From NCBI GenBank assembly GCA_033296885.1, contig MU863901.1, positions 186,001 to 250,000 of the forward strand: a DNA stretch of 64,000 bases. The letters run 5' to 3'. This DNA comes from Triangularia verruculosa. Its lineage: Eukaryota; Ascomycota; Sordariomycetes; Sordariales; Podosporaceae. The notes under the pieces are model-generated. The model had not been told where the DNA came from and searched no databases. It saw nothing but the letters and a program-made list of their open reading frames with translations. Positions within the stretch are counted from its first letter, which is position 1. The number at the start of each line of letters is the position of its first letter. Shown here in pieces: positions 53,249 through 64,000 of this stretch. The position numbers and the translations under genes are program-made.

Positions 53249-55323
53249 ATGCATCAAAGTGACACAGAAAACCCCCGAGAGGACATCCACAGGGTATTGC
53301 GGTGGAGTTTTGGTGTACTCAACCCAAAAGACACAGTTCACGTTCCAGGTTTGGACCAGACCTCTTCTTCTGGCAATCATACGGTGGCTGACTTGTCCTG
53401 GCCAATTTACATAGGTTCTGTTTTGCTTCTCGTAGGCCACAATCCGCAACCGACATCGAGCACCCCGTCCGATGTGAACGATGGCGCCCCAACGCCTTCC
53501 GCAGAAGAAGCCTGCGAAGAATCAAACAGAAACAAAAAGACCACGGCCGATGGAAACATCATCCTCGATCCGCAGCCCGACAACTCCCCACACGATCCCT
53601 TAAACTGGCCCAAATGGCGCCGCGATGCCGCCTTGATCGCCCTTGGCTTCTACTGTATGGTGGGTGGTGGGATCACCCCCCTGCTAGCTGCCGGCTTCAC
53701 AGATGTCGCCGATGACTACAATGTCAAAGTATCCCGCGTCGCCCTCACCACTGGCCTAATCATGCTTGGGCTGGGCATCGGCTGCGCACTGGTCAGTCCA
53801 ACAGCCATCATTTACGGAAAGCGACCAGTCTATCTTGCCAGCGCCATGCTCTTCCTGGCCACCTCGATCTGGTGTGCCTTGAGTCCGAACTTCACGTCGT
53901 TGCTCATAGCGCGGGTAGTTCAGGGTATCGCTGTTAGTCCCGTGGAGGCATTGCCTAGTGCGACCATCACCGAGCTATTCTTCCTGCACGAACGCGCATT
54001 TCGGATTGGCATCTATGCCCTGATGCTGTTGGGTGGGAAGAACCTGGTGCCGCTCGTTAGTGCGACGATCATTCACCGCTGGGGTTGGCGATGGGCCTTT
54101 TGGGTGGTGGCTATTGTTGTGGGAGCTTGTGGGCTTGTGCTATTTGTCTTTGCGTCGGAAACTTTCTGGGACAGGACACCAGGCAAATTACCTGACTCAA
54201 CCAGGAACAAAAATGATCGTCAAGGAGAGGGATATTTACAGACAGATGAGAAGACATCAGATATGGGTGGACAGGCCAGTCAAGCAAACTCGAACCAGGG
54301 ACCCCTACCATCTAATCGACCATCGTGCGAGATGGTGAACTTAGTAGAGACTCTTGAGGAACAAAATACTTCATCCATAACCCCAGCATCATCTTCATCC
54401 GAAATCCGCGGCCATCAAGACCTGGAAAAGAAAATAGCAGACCATCATGGTTCACCACCAAGACAGAACCCATACACCAACCGGATGGCGGCACACCCTC
54501 GAGCGACATTTTTAGGGCATCTGAAGCCATGGCATGGCAGGCTACGAGTAGAAGAGAGGTGGTTTCGGGTAGCAGCAAGACCATTCTTCCTTTATGCATA
54601 CCCGGCTATTCTCTGGTCCGCAGTGGTGTATTCGTGCTGTATCGGTTGGCTAATTGTAATTTCCGAGTCCATGGCTGTCATTTACCGGAACCCAAACACA
54701 TATCACTTCAGTGCCTTCTCGACTGGTTTAGTGTACATTTCCCCGTTCATTGGCGGCGTGTTGGGCACCGCTATTGCAGGCAAGATGTCTGATGTCGTGG
54801 TCAGGGCGATGGCCCGTCGCAATGACGGGGTTTATGAGCCCGAGTTCAGGCTGGTTATGATCATACCGGTGGCGATTACGACGGTGGTTGGGCTGATGGG
54901 CTTTGGATGGAGTGCTGAGGAGCGCGATGCCTGGATTGTTCCGACGGTTTTCTTCGGGATCATCTCTTTTGGCTGTTCACTGTGAGTTTCTTATTTCTGT
55001 GAAGTGCTAAATACCAGAGGCTGCTAACGAAAAATAGGGGCTCAACGACAGCCATCACTTTCTGTGTCGACAGTTATCGGCAGTTTGCTGGAGAAGCGCT
55101 GGTCACGCTCAACTTCAGCAAGAATATTTTCCATGGCTTGGTGTTCAGTCTGTTCGTTACTGGGTGGATTGAAACTGATGGCCCGAAGATTGTGTATATC
55201 TGGATTGGAGTTATTCAGTTGGCTGCGATGCTGTTCACGGTGCCCTTGTTTGTTTTTGGGAAACGAGCACGGCATTGGACATCGAAGCAAGGGTTTCATC
55301 AGCGCATTACATCTACTGGCTAG
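53249..55323 (+). CDS. Major facilitator superfamily transporter (DHA1-like)
   Basis: Proton-coupled plasma-membrane transporter, probably an exporter. Exons 53249-53348, 53436-54981 and 55038-55323 give 643 aa. The first intron (87 nt) is open and easily missed; splicing gives NPKDTVHVPG|HNPQPT, typical of this fungal subgroup. About 12 membrane spans, six before and six after a long hydrophilic central loop (about residues 290-400). The DPLNWPKWRRD motif leads into span 1; GKRPVYLAS is the loop 2-3 motif; ARVVQGIAVSPVEALPSATI and GWRWAFWVVAI are typical of the N half. The C half includes YPAILWSAVVYSCCIGWLIV and ends KRARHWTSKQGFHQRI. Substrate unknown. Confidence 0.9.
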
Positions 55324-55371
55324 GGGGAGAACGATACAATGAACTGCCGAAACCCCATCAACCACCTTGCA

Positions 55372-56088
55372 CTACTCGGCCTTTTTCGCAGACCTGATCA
55401 TGGAGCACTCGACATATCTGCCGTCCAAGTACTCTGCCACCTCCTCGACCCGAAATCCATACTTCTCGAACAATGGCCTGCCCTCCGGTGACGCTTCGAG
55501 ATATGCTTCGTGTCCTTCCTCGTCAACTTTCTGGAGCCCCCATTCCATCAAAATCCGCCCGGCGCCGGCTCCCTTGTATTCTGGACTGGTAACAATGAGA
55601 GAAAGGTACCAGTGACTTTTACTGCCCATGTACTTGTCATGTCTGGCGTGTTGATCACCGAAGAAATGTGTTCCAAGTTCGGGATCGGCCATGTGTTGCA
55701 TTAGTTCTTCAGGAGGCGTCATGTCGGAGGGAAATAAGCCTGGTAAGCTGGAGTTTTCGGGAACAAACACCCATTTTGCTAGGCCGACTACAACGGGAGT
55801 GGAAAAAGCAGTGTCTTCAACAATGGCGAGGTGGATGTTGGGGTCCTTGAAGCTGGAAGCGACGACGTCGGTCCAAAACTTGATTGTAAGCTGTTTGGTG
55901 GAGTTGGGGTCCAAGGTGGTTCCGGCGATGTGGCTGATGATGGTGTTGGTGGAGAAGGCTTGTTCAGCGATGATTCCACACGGCTCAATGTCGGATGGTA
56001 GGGCGGGTCGGAGCTTAAGGTACATTTTGGAGAATGATCTTGGAGTCATGGGATACTTGTTTGTGCCAATGAGTGAGGTGATGGTCAT
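55372..56088 (-). CDS. GNAT-family N-acetyltransferase
   Basis: Acetyl-CoA-dependent acyltransferase, single exon, 238 aa. The fold's landmarks are LRPALPSDIEPCGIIAEQAF (strand 1/helix 1), VVVGLAKWVFVPE (strand 4), LSLIVTSPEYKGAGAGRILMEW, where Y-x-G-x-G-A-G-R is a near-match to the acetyl-CoA P-loop (Q/R-x2-G-x-G/A), and a closing YLEASPEGRPLFEKYGFRV, typical of fungal small-molecule GNATs. Stop-to-stop distance to the convergent MFS gene is only about 50 bp. Substrate unknown; acetylation of amines or xenobiotics is common in the family, and would fit a detoxification neighbourhood, but this is inference. Confidence 0.88.
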   Translation of the reverse strand: MTITSLIGTNKYPMTPRSFSKMYLKLRPALPSDIEPCGIIAEQAFSTNTIISHIAGTTLDPNSTKQLTIKFWTDVVASSFKDPNIHLAIVEDTAFSTPVVVGLAKWVFVPENSSLPGLFPSDMTPPEELMQHMADPELGTHFFGDQHARHDKYMGSKSHWYLSLIVTSPEYKGAGAGRILMEWGLQKVDEEGHEAYLEASPEGRPLFEKYGFRVEEVAEYLDGRYVECSMIRSAKKAE

Positions 56089-56950
56089 GGAAAATAGGAG
56101 TTGTTAAGTTGGCTTAGGGCGTTCATTTTATACACCTTCTTTCGTAACGAATAATTGCATATGCCTGTGATCATCCCGGCGAGGCCAGACACATGTTGCC
56201 TTGGCTCGCAACTTGTGGATTCTAAAGCGTCATCTGCTGACGCAAACTCACCGCCGACACTCTCGAAGGATGTAATGTAGATGTTTGTGCGTATCTGGGC
56301 ACAACAAGCCTGTAAGATCATGAATCTCGGTGGTAAAAGGCTCGCTTTGGGGTGCGCTAATGTGGTTGCTGACGCGGCGTTGCGGCGGAACGGAAACCGC
56401 GGGGTGCGCGCCGTGGTGGGCTCCGGGCCCCGGTCCGTGGGAGTCGCTATTTAATACTGAAAGGTTCATCACTCGGGCCATTGAAGTCGAGTGTTCAGAT
56501 GTACAACATGTTTGGCGTTGACGCCGCTGGACGGAAGGGCTGGATTGTTGATTGTCCTGCTTGTGGAGCTTGGCCAAGAGCGATGTCAAATCTGGGTAAA
56601 TATCGATTCTAGAAAACGATCGAGAAATTGAAGAAATCCCATGTTTGCATGCGTCAGGGGCAGTGGAGTGGTGGAAGGAGAAGCCTGTTAGCGTCACGTT
56701 GACCCCTGTCTCTTCGACGTCACTGGACCCTGAGTCTTATCGGGGGCCAAGCAATCCACTGCCGACCGAGCTGAGCCAATCAAATAAACCAACGTCCGAT
56801 AAGGAAAGTCGAAAACTTTGGGCCCAGGGCATCGCAGGCAGTCTCTGCGTGCGCTGCACTGAACCTTCTTTCACCTTTCACCAACAAACGGGCAACAAAG
56901 CGACCCACCCCACACCGCATCCTATTGTGTTTCGGAACCCACGATCGCGA
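56089..56950. other. Divergent intergenic region upstream of GNAT and helicase genes
   Basis: The helicase reading frame is open upstream to about 56,645 but holds no in-frame ATG, so it is taken as leader. No gene supported. A GC-rich patch lies at 56,370-56,440. Confidence 0.5.
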
Positions 56951-58957
56951 ATGTTCTTGTCTTCCGCTCGTGTCTTACAACGCCCGTTGTCTAGACTCTA
57001 CAGCCTTGCCCTTCGCCAGACCGCTCAGCAAAACATTGCCCGCTCGTTTACCAGGCAGATCGGCCCTACCAGAGTTTCCATCTCAACTTTTTCCCCTCTG
57101 CACAGCAACACCGCAACCGTCGAGATGGCCGCGGCACCACCCCCCACCACCACAGGTGCCAGTGAGCGTACCTCTTTCTCACAGCTGAAGGGTCGCATTG
57201 AGCCGCAGTTGCTCAAGAACATCGCCAACATGGGCCTCACTCACATGTCTCCGGTGCAAGAGCAGGTGTTGCAGATGTCAAGCTTGAAGAACGACTGCTT
57301 GGTTCAGGCCAAGACGGGAACTGGCAAGACGGTAGCTTTTCTGCTCCCTGCCCTGCAAAACATCCTGACCGCCCCAGACCTGCAGCGTGAGTTCGTTGCG
57401 CTACTCGTCCTGGCTCCCACGCGTGAGCTGGCCCAGCAGATCGCGGATGAGTGCGACAAGTTGACAGCAAAGTCTCTGGACTGCCACATTGCCGTCGGTG
57501 GTACTGCCAAGGAGTCACGCCTGAGGAAGTTCCTCAACGGCAAGCCCACCATCTTGGTTGCTACCCCTGGTCGTCTGATCGACTACCTCTCCGAGGAAGA
57601 GACGAGACACAAGCTCAGCAAGCTGCGCTGTGTGGTGCTCGACGAAGCAGACCGCATGCTCGATCAAGGCTTTGCCCCTTCCATCAAGAAGATCCTCCAG
57701 CAAATCCCCAAGAAGCAAACCGCCGGCTGGCAAGGCATGTGCTTCAGCGCCACCGTCCCCAATGAGATCCAGCAGTTCCTCCCTCTCGTCCTCGACAAGA
57801 ATCACACACGCATCTGCACCATCGACCCGAACGAGACCCCCACAGTCGATAGGATACCTCAGTCTGCCATCCCCGTCGAGTCCGTCTCTGACGCCCTCCC
57901 CGTCCTTCACTCCTACCTGATGACCCAGAAGAAACTCAACCCCGACCTCAAGGCCGTCATCTTCTGCGGCACCGCCCGCCACGCTGGTCTGCTGTACCAG
58001 GTCTTCGGCCCAACCGGGGGCGCCGCTCCCAAGGGCCTCCCTTGCTACCAGATCCACTCCCGTCTCTCCCAGCCCGCCAGAACCCGCGCAATCGAGGAGT
58101 TCAAGGTTGCCGAATCCGGCCTTATGTTCGCCTCGGACGTCATCGGCAGAGGCATGGACTTCCCCGACATCGACCTCGTCATCCAGATGGGCTTCCCTCC
58201 CGAGAAAGCCCAATACGTCCACCGCGTAGGCAGGACGGGCAGAGCCGGCAAGTCGGGAGAGGCAACCATGATCCTCACCCCCGACGAGATGAGATTCGTC
58301 CGTGCAAACAAGGACTTTCCCATCAAAGTCACAGAGCAATAGTAAGACACACAAACCCCCCCCCCCCCTTTTTCCCGGTCTCTCTCAAAAGCTAATCAGA
58401 AAATTTCCAACAGTAACCACCCCGATCTCCCCCGCTCAGTCGTCAAGATCCAGGAGTCCCTCCAGAAGGTTCCGGAGCAGACAAAGTTCCAGGCGTACAC
58501 GGCCTTTTTAGGGTTCAACGTCACCATCGCCCGCCAGCTCGGGCTGCAGTACGCAGAGGTCGTCCAACTCGCAAACGAGTTTGCCTACTCGATGGGGTGC
58601 GAAGAGGTTCCCGAGGTGGAGCAGAGAACCGTCAGCAAGATGGGCCTGAGGGGGATCCCGGGGCTGAGGATAGAGGGCAAGCCGGGCGTCACCAGGGCGG
58701 CCTCGGGGCCGAACAACAGGACAGGAGGGGGCAGGGCGCAGGGCGGTCCGGGGAGGATGCAGAGGGGAAAGGTGGCTGACCCAAGGGCGCCGAACGGAAG
58801 TGGACCCTCTGCGGGTGCTTTCAATGGTGCCGGCAACAGGCCGCCGGGCGGCGGCAACAGCAGGGATGGCGGCAACAGAAGAGGGCCACGGGAGAGCACA
58901 GGTGCCAACGCCGAGGAGCCGAGTAGGAAACGGCCCCGGCGAGGCGCTCAGGTGTAA
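56951..58957 (+). CDS. Mitochondrial DEAD-box RNA helicase, MSS116-like
   Basis: ATP-dependent RNA chaperone for mitochondrial intron splicing and translation in yeast. Exons 56951-58341 and 58414-58957 give 644 aa. The N terminus (MFLSSARVLQRPLSRLYSLALRQ) is basic and amphipathic like a mitochondrial presequence; an internal Met at about residue 59 could give a cytosolic form. Helicase motifs: VQEQ of the Q-motif, I AKTGTGKT, Ia APTRELAQQ, Ib ATPGR, II VLDEADRML, III SAT, IV-V region with RGMDFPDI, VI HRVGRTGRAG. The second exon carries the conserved C-terminal extension (QESLQKVPEQTKFQAYTAFL) and a Gly/Arg/Asn-rich basic tail (NRRGPREST..RKRPRRGAQV). The intron contains a 13-C run. Confidence 0.93.
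58356..58368 (+). repeat. Homopolymer C13 in the helicase intron
   Basis: Thirteen consecutive C bases, 14 bp after the splice donor of the MSS116-like gene, followed by T5. A likely site of length variation or sequencing error, but non-coding. Confidence 0.85.
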
Positions 58958-59420
58958 GTTTGAGTGGGCAGCTTGGGTTGCTGTGGCTGTTGGTTGGGTT
59001 TTTCTCGCACTAGTGATTGCCATATGCCATGTCCAATGATAGATTCGCCTGTGTTATAGATAGTTGTCGCACATCTGACTTGAAGGCAAGCATCCTTGGT
59101 ATCCACAAGCTCGATTCGCAAGATGAATACTCATTAATTCACGTCACGTTGTGGCTCTCTCAAGTGTTAAACGAATCTTGTGTTATCTCGTGTCATCTTG
59201 TGTCAATAAGATAAAGCTACCTGGTTGGAATCATCCCATCGTACACCATCACCCACCGGCCAACTCAGGTTGCACGCTCGCTTCACATTGCGCCCGCCTA
59301 AAAGAAATCTCAAAGGTCCTGCCCCATTGTAACTATAGGCCATAGCGATAACGGATTCGAAGAAGAGAAGGAGCATGTAAAGGGAATGCGTCCCATCCCT
59401 TCCATTCAAGTCTCCCAGCT
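58958..59420. other. Intergenic between convergent helicase and OPT genes
   Basis: 3' flanks of both genes. No gene supported. Confidence 0.55.
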
Positions 59421-62295
59421 TCAGCTGAACTCGCCATATCTCGGGCCAAAGTACTCCCCTTGGCCGAGCGACTTTAGAACACAATCCCCATTAGCATCGC
59501 AACCAATGCCGCTAATGTCATTGCCCCACCACTTGACTTCAATACCCCACATCTGAAGGCCAAAGAAGATTAAAAGACTAGCGACGGCGATGCCGCAGCT
59601 AAAGGCAGCCGAGGTAATATAATTGTACTGTATTTCCGTCAAGTGTCAATGAATGATCTTCCTCCTTAAGGTACTTTTATGCTGTGGGCAACATACCTTT
59701 GACCAAAATGCCAGGTGTCGCTTCTTCAACCACAGCCATGAAATTGCCCCGACCGGGACAGCAGGCCAAACGTAGGCCAAGTTCCAAGGTGCCCAGCTTA
59801 AAGCACCAGACATCATTACCACGGGGTGGGTGTTGCGGAGAATGGCGTTCTTGGGCCATTTTCTGTTCAGGTACCAAAAGACAAGCACGATCACGACGCC
59901 AAGCGGGAAGCCCAACAGCGTGATCGCATACCGGCCACCGGCGCCCCAAACCTTCCGTGGACCTACTGTGCCCCAAAATACAGCTGCCGTGAAGAAGGTG
60001 TTCGTGCCTGGGCAGCTGAATCGGAAGGGCGCGTCGGTGGTGCACACATTCTCGATGTGAAGCTGGTATTGCATAATAGCGACGCTAATGAATGTTGAAA
60101 TCAGTGTCGGCACCATCTGCGCCCAAAAGGTGAAGCGGGGAGGGATCTTGAGGTAGTGGGCGAGTTTGAGATCACAACTGAATGATATGGCGTGGGCGCA
60201 GGTAACATATCCATAAGTCTTGAAAAAGCACATGGCGATCGCGTTGCCCTCTACCCAGACACCGCCAATGAATTCGGCGATGACATTCAGCGTGACCTCC
60301 ACGCCTGTCATGGAGGCGATGATGCCAATCGGGACGACGAATACGAGACATAGGGCGATGCCGTAAAGTATCACCAATGGCGTCGTGTTCGTCGGCCACA
60401 AGGAAATGCCGACCATGCCGACGGCGACGGCAGCGGCCAAGCAAAGCATATACCACCACTCTGGGACTTCGGGATAGGCGCGCATCAGCCGATTGTGAAC
60501 GTCAAGAAGGTCCACATCGTCTTCGTCCACATCTTCAGCTGTTGCGTTTTTGTTGCGCCACCTCCTCATTCCCAACTTGGCCTTGCGCCAAAGATCGCGG
60601 ACACCAAGCTTTATTTCCAAGCGATGGTAAAGAGCGGCGTAAGTCACCGTTGAGGAGTACAGGGCGAAAAAGAACATATACACAGCAACATTGCTGGCGG
60701 CCAGAAAAGGGGGCGAGTATGCCTTGTACTTCTCGGCGTCGAAGATGCCATTCTCATCGATAATGGCGCTGACGTTGTAATTTTTCCCGAAGTGGTCGAA
60801 CGGTCTGTTCGAGTTGACAGGGAGGTACGATGTCTCGAACGCGTTGGTGTAATAGATGGCGACGATCACAAGCATAGAGATGAAAGCGCCCATGAAGTAA
60901 TTGAATGTTGAGAAGAAGGGCACCATCAAAGGATCGATATTCATCGACAGAATGTTCCAGTCGAGGGTTGGCAATGGGTTCAGTCCGAGGCCTGTATTGG
61001 TGCCCGTGATAGCGGCGAGATCGACATTGTTTGGTGAGATCCACGACATCCAGCTGAAGAAACTCAGGGCTTGAAAAAGATAATTCGGTAGAAAGAAATA
61101 TGCAGTCATGAGTCCAAGAGCCCAGGAGAAATACTTCATGCGGGTGATGGTCCAACGAGTGTTGAACGGGCCCTCCGTGCTCTTCGCTTCCGTCGCCTCA
61201 TCGTGGAAAGCCGTGTTGAGCGCGATGGTAACCAAAGATCCTGGCCAGACGCAGAAGGATGGGTAGACCAGAAAACGGCGGCACATGCCAGCCAACCCAT
61301 ACCCAATGAAGTTGGTCGACAAGGCAATGAGAAGCTGGTAACCTATGTTGTGGGCCCAGGCCTGATTGAAGTACCGGGGAAGCGCCTGGATCCAGACGAT
61401 ATAGTTGGTGTAGGGAAGGCTCTTGGCGACATTAGACATGATGGTGATGAGCATGTGCTCTTTCTTGTTGAAAGGCCCGGGATTGAGGCTGTGGCGAACG
61501 CCAAGGAGCGTGAAGCCCTTGTCCGGGAGCACACGTTCCAGAAACTTGCCAAGCGGGTACGCCAACAACTGGACAACAACTGACCCAATAGCGATGCCAG
61601 GGAGACGAATGTCGAAGAAGGAATTGACGAAGGAAAGGCAGCAGGCAAACAAGACACCCATGCCCCAGGCACGAATCGTCGAAACAGGTAGACTTGGATC
61701 ATCATGGTTGTCCACGACGGCGCGCACCTCGGCGTATGGCGAGTTGTTGGTAATGAGCGCGGCCTGAATCTTCATCTCTGCGATGAGATGCTCATACTTT
61801 TCGGGATTGGCGATCAAGTCCTCATTGCCTGTGCTGCGGTCAGTGGCTGGCGGCGCGGTAAGAACAAGAACAGAGGGGGTCACGAACCAATGAACTGATC
61901 AATGTGGTTGATGATCTCAATGGGAAAGTTGGGATCACGGCAGTGCTGGTCGTGCACCTGTCTCATCATCTGAGGCAGGTAGTTAGCACCGGTCGAACGA
62001 TGAACCAGAGAGCGTCGGGAAACTTACGTGAAGTGTTTCCTCGAGGGTGAACCTGGAAGCGAGGTGCTCAGCCTCGAGAAGGTCGGAATCGGTCACATTA
62101 AAAGCGCGTCCTGTCTCCTTTAAGCTCTCAGGAACCTGTTCGGAGGAGTTCGTGTCGGAGAGCTTCGGCCTTAGTCAGTGCATGTTTCCTCATAACAACG
62201 CCCAGTTGGCGACTGACCTTGATCTTTTCGCTATCGACAACACTGGCGAAGGCAACCGGCTCCTTGGCCTCGAACTTCTCGGTTGTCGCCGTCAT
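59421..62295 (-). CDS. OPT-family oligopeptide transporter
   Basis: Proton-coupled plasma-membrane importer of small peptides or related compounds. Five exons on the minus strand, 62295-62218, 62162-62028, 61969-61888, 61828-59697 and 59627-59421, give 877 aa. The family motif SLNPGPFNKKEHMLITIMSNV follows the second membrane segment; a second family motif, KIPPRFTFWAQMVPTLIS, lies in the C-terminal half. About 14-16 hydrophobic segments. The soluble N terminus includes HCRDPNFPIEIINHIDQFI, and after an intron GNEDLIANPEKY. The last exon adds YNYITSAAFSCGIAVASLLI and the final loop VKWWGN. All five exons stay in frame with introns of 55-69 nt. OPT paralogs are numerous in fungi, so the substrate (peptide, glutathione or metal chelate) is open. 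Confidence 0.93.
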
Positions 62296-64000
62296 GACAG
62301 GCAGAGACACACGAGAGAGCGTCAATGCGGCGAGTAAGTAGGTGAGACGAAGACAAGGAGATGAAGTTAAGGATGTCTAGGGAGGGGTAGATAAAGCAGA
62401 CGACGAGGCGCGACCGTCGTCTTCTTTGCGAGGGTCGGGGAGGGGTAGGTGATGACGAGAGTTAGAGCGGGAGTTGAAGAGAAGAGGTGAGAGCAAGGCA
62501 AGGGAAAAGGAAGGTCGCCGTAACCGGAGGTCGGCAGGGAACCGGTTGATGGCGAATGCGGTGGATGTGGGTTCCGATGTGAGCAAGGTGGCAGGAGCAA
62601 GGGACCTTCACGGGGTCTGACGCAGGAGCGATTTGAAAGAGGGGACGGGGAGCAGGAACGGGGGGAAGGGGGAGGGGGGATGGGGCGATGATGATCCCGC
62701 CGTGTTTAATGGGCAATGAGGGTGCCGGCGAGGGCAATTGGAGGCATCACGATGAGATGAACATTCACTCGATGCAGTATCCCTGTGACATCTGCGGCAT
62801 ATGCAGCTGTTCTGCAGTATCTCTGCGGTCTGAGGCTCGTATCAGAGAAGGCAGAAAGTCTAAATGGCAGCAGTGGCAGCGATATCCATGATGCTGGATC
62901 GAATTACCCGGGCGTCCGATATTGAGATATTGCGATATTGCTCCTGCTGTTGTAGCCATCCTATTCCCACCAGGCCCGTCTTTCCTCCTCGCTCCTGTGA
63001 GAGCCCACGAGCCCACGTCTCCCGACTTCTTATCTGTGCGCGCCGATCCAGACGGGAATCAGTTGACCTCGGTGTCGGAGCTTCGGTACCAGTCACGTTG
63101 AACAAGCCTTTCGGCTACCACCATTCCCCGCCTCCCTGGCATTACAGATCGCCGCTCCGGTGCGAGTCTGGCTACTTGGCCGCCTGCAACCTGGCCCATC
63201 TAGACGGTGCCGTCGGCTGTCGTGCCGCTGAGCGCAGCAGGGACAGATAATTAGGATGAGATACCTAACGGCGGTGCATGGTGTGTAACCAATGGGCAAG
63301 CCGCTCCCATCCCAATGAGGAAATCCAACAAGGCTAAGTATGCGAACCTTGACAAGCACGACATTGGATGCGCACCGTTGCGATACCATTACGGCCGGGA
63401 TGGAAGGAGCCCCGGGCGGGAAGGATGAAGCAGGGGGTTTGTTGATGTCTTGGCTGTATGTTCCAGATCCTCCACTTCTCCGCTTTTTGCTTCGGTTGTT
63501 TCCGCCAACCAGACAACCTTATCTCAACCTCGCTCCTGTGTCGGGTATGGCCATGTCCCGGGAAGGTGGGCTAATTCACAGCATGATTGCGTGGCTCGCT
63601 CCAGCTCCAAGGAAGGCTTGATTGGCTAGGCAAAGTGCCGAGGATGTCTGCTTCGTCCATACTTCTGGACCTCTATGAGGTCATGGTTGCAGTGTGTTTA
63701 CACAGCAGCACGTTGCAAGTCGGTGGTCACAGAAACATGGACGGCTTAGGTAATCGAAGAACTACTCGAGAAATCCGACACTACTTCTGTGCCATTGTGT
63801 TCCGGATGCGGCAACTCCTACGATATGTTGTTGACAACAAAGCGCAGCTACTCTGGAATTGGGGATATGGGCACAGACAAAGGAAACAACGGCCTTTGTT
63901 ATCTCACTCGAGCAAACAAGATCAACATGAAGAAAAGGAAGCATGATCTCAAGGAGGCAGTTGGGCAGCCTCTGGAGAGAGACGTGTAGCTTTTGCTTTC
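62296..64000. other. Gene-free right end, upstream of the OPT gene
   Basis: About 1.7 kb. The first part (to about 62,700) is purine-rich on the plus strand and probably the OPT promoter/leader. Frames at 62,860-63,990 on both strands carry no motif; a first exon of a gene beyond the window cannot be excluded. Confidence 0.45.

Noticed and set aside
47737..56088. Secondary-metabolite biosynthetic cluster
   Set aside because: No polyketide synthase, peptide synthetase, terpene cyclase or cluster regulator is present in the stretch.
57515..58354. 279-codon minus-strand open frame opposite the DEAD-box helicase
   Set aside because: Antisense shadow; Asp/Leu/Gly-rich composition follows from the codon use of the sense gene.

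Overview
The window is nuclear DNA of a filamentous ascomycete, most likely a Sordariomycete near Sordariales. The evidence is many short introns (about 47-108 nt) with GT..CTAAC/CTGAC..AG signals, intron-bearing tRNA genes, intact fungal gene families (SPO11, ERG7, glucosylceramide synthase, SEN2, MSS116-like helicase, OPT transporter), and gene-poor stretches with minisatellites. Genes are monocistronic, on both strands. All exon joins were read by eye from splice signals and family conservation; none has transcript support.

Left part (0.7-19.8 kb), a conserved core: YAR1-like ankyrin protein, NTM1/TAE1-type N-terminal protein methyltransferase, tRNA-Tyr, the meiotic double-strand-break protein SPO11, lanosterol synthase ERG7 (divergent from SPO11 across about 380 bp), SGT1, ceramide glucosyltransferase, tRNA-splicing endonuclease SEN2 and a full-length ABCC transporter. 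Two intron-bearing tRNA genes sit in the same window as the SEN2 subunit that would process such introns; that is coincidence, not an operon.

Middle part (19.8-47 kb), mixed: an AT-rich spacer with a 21-nt minisatellite, a DUF924 protein, an unrecognised 366-aa protein, small secreted proteins (23.9, 31.7, 41.7 and 42.8 kb), a two-finger C2H2/fungal-specific transcription factor, a Gln-rich protein with an internal duplication and an in-frame TAG followed by open coding sequence, a GFA-domain protein, tRNA-Ile, an SMP-C2 (tricalbin-like) lipid-transfer protein and a RING protein. Between 38.6 and 46.2 kb lie an AT-rich segment rich in TACCTAGGTA palindromes, a wrecked fungal-rhodopsin/PTH11-type receptor pseudogene, and a CorA-like membrane protein gene with an unresolved frame break.

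Right part (47.7-62.3 kb): a secreted berberine-bridge FAD oxidase, a short-chain dehydrogenase, an MFS transporter and a GNAT acetyltransferase, which resemble an accessory metabolism/export group, then core genes again (mitochondrial DEAD-box helicase, OPT oligopeptide transporter). No polyketide or peptide synthase core enzyme, integrase, CRISPR array or intact transposon was seen. I found no convincing wholly new system. The best leads are the interrupted Gln-rich gene, the minisatellite family, the triple-lesion receptor pseudogene, and the two zinc fingers whose coding sequence is split by introns.
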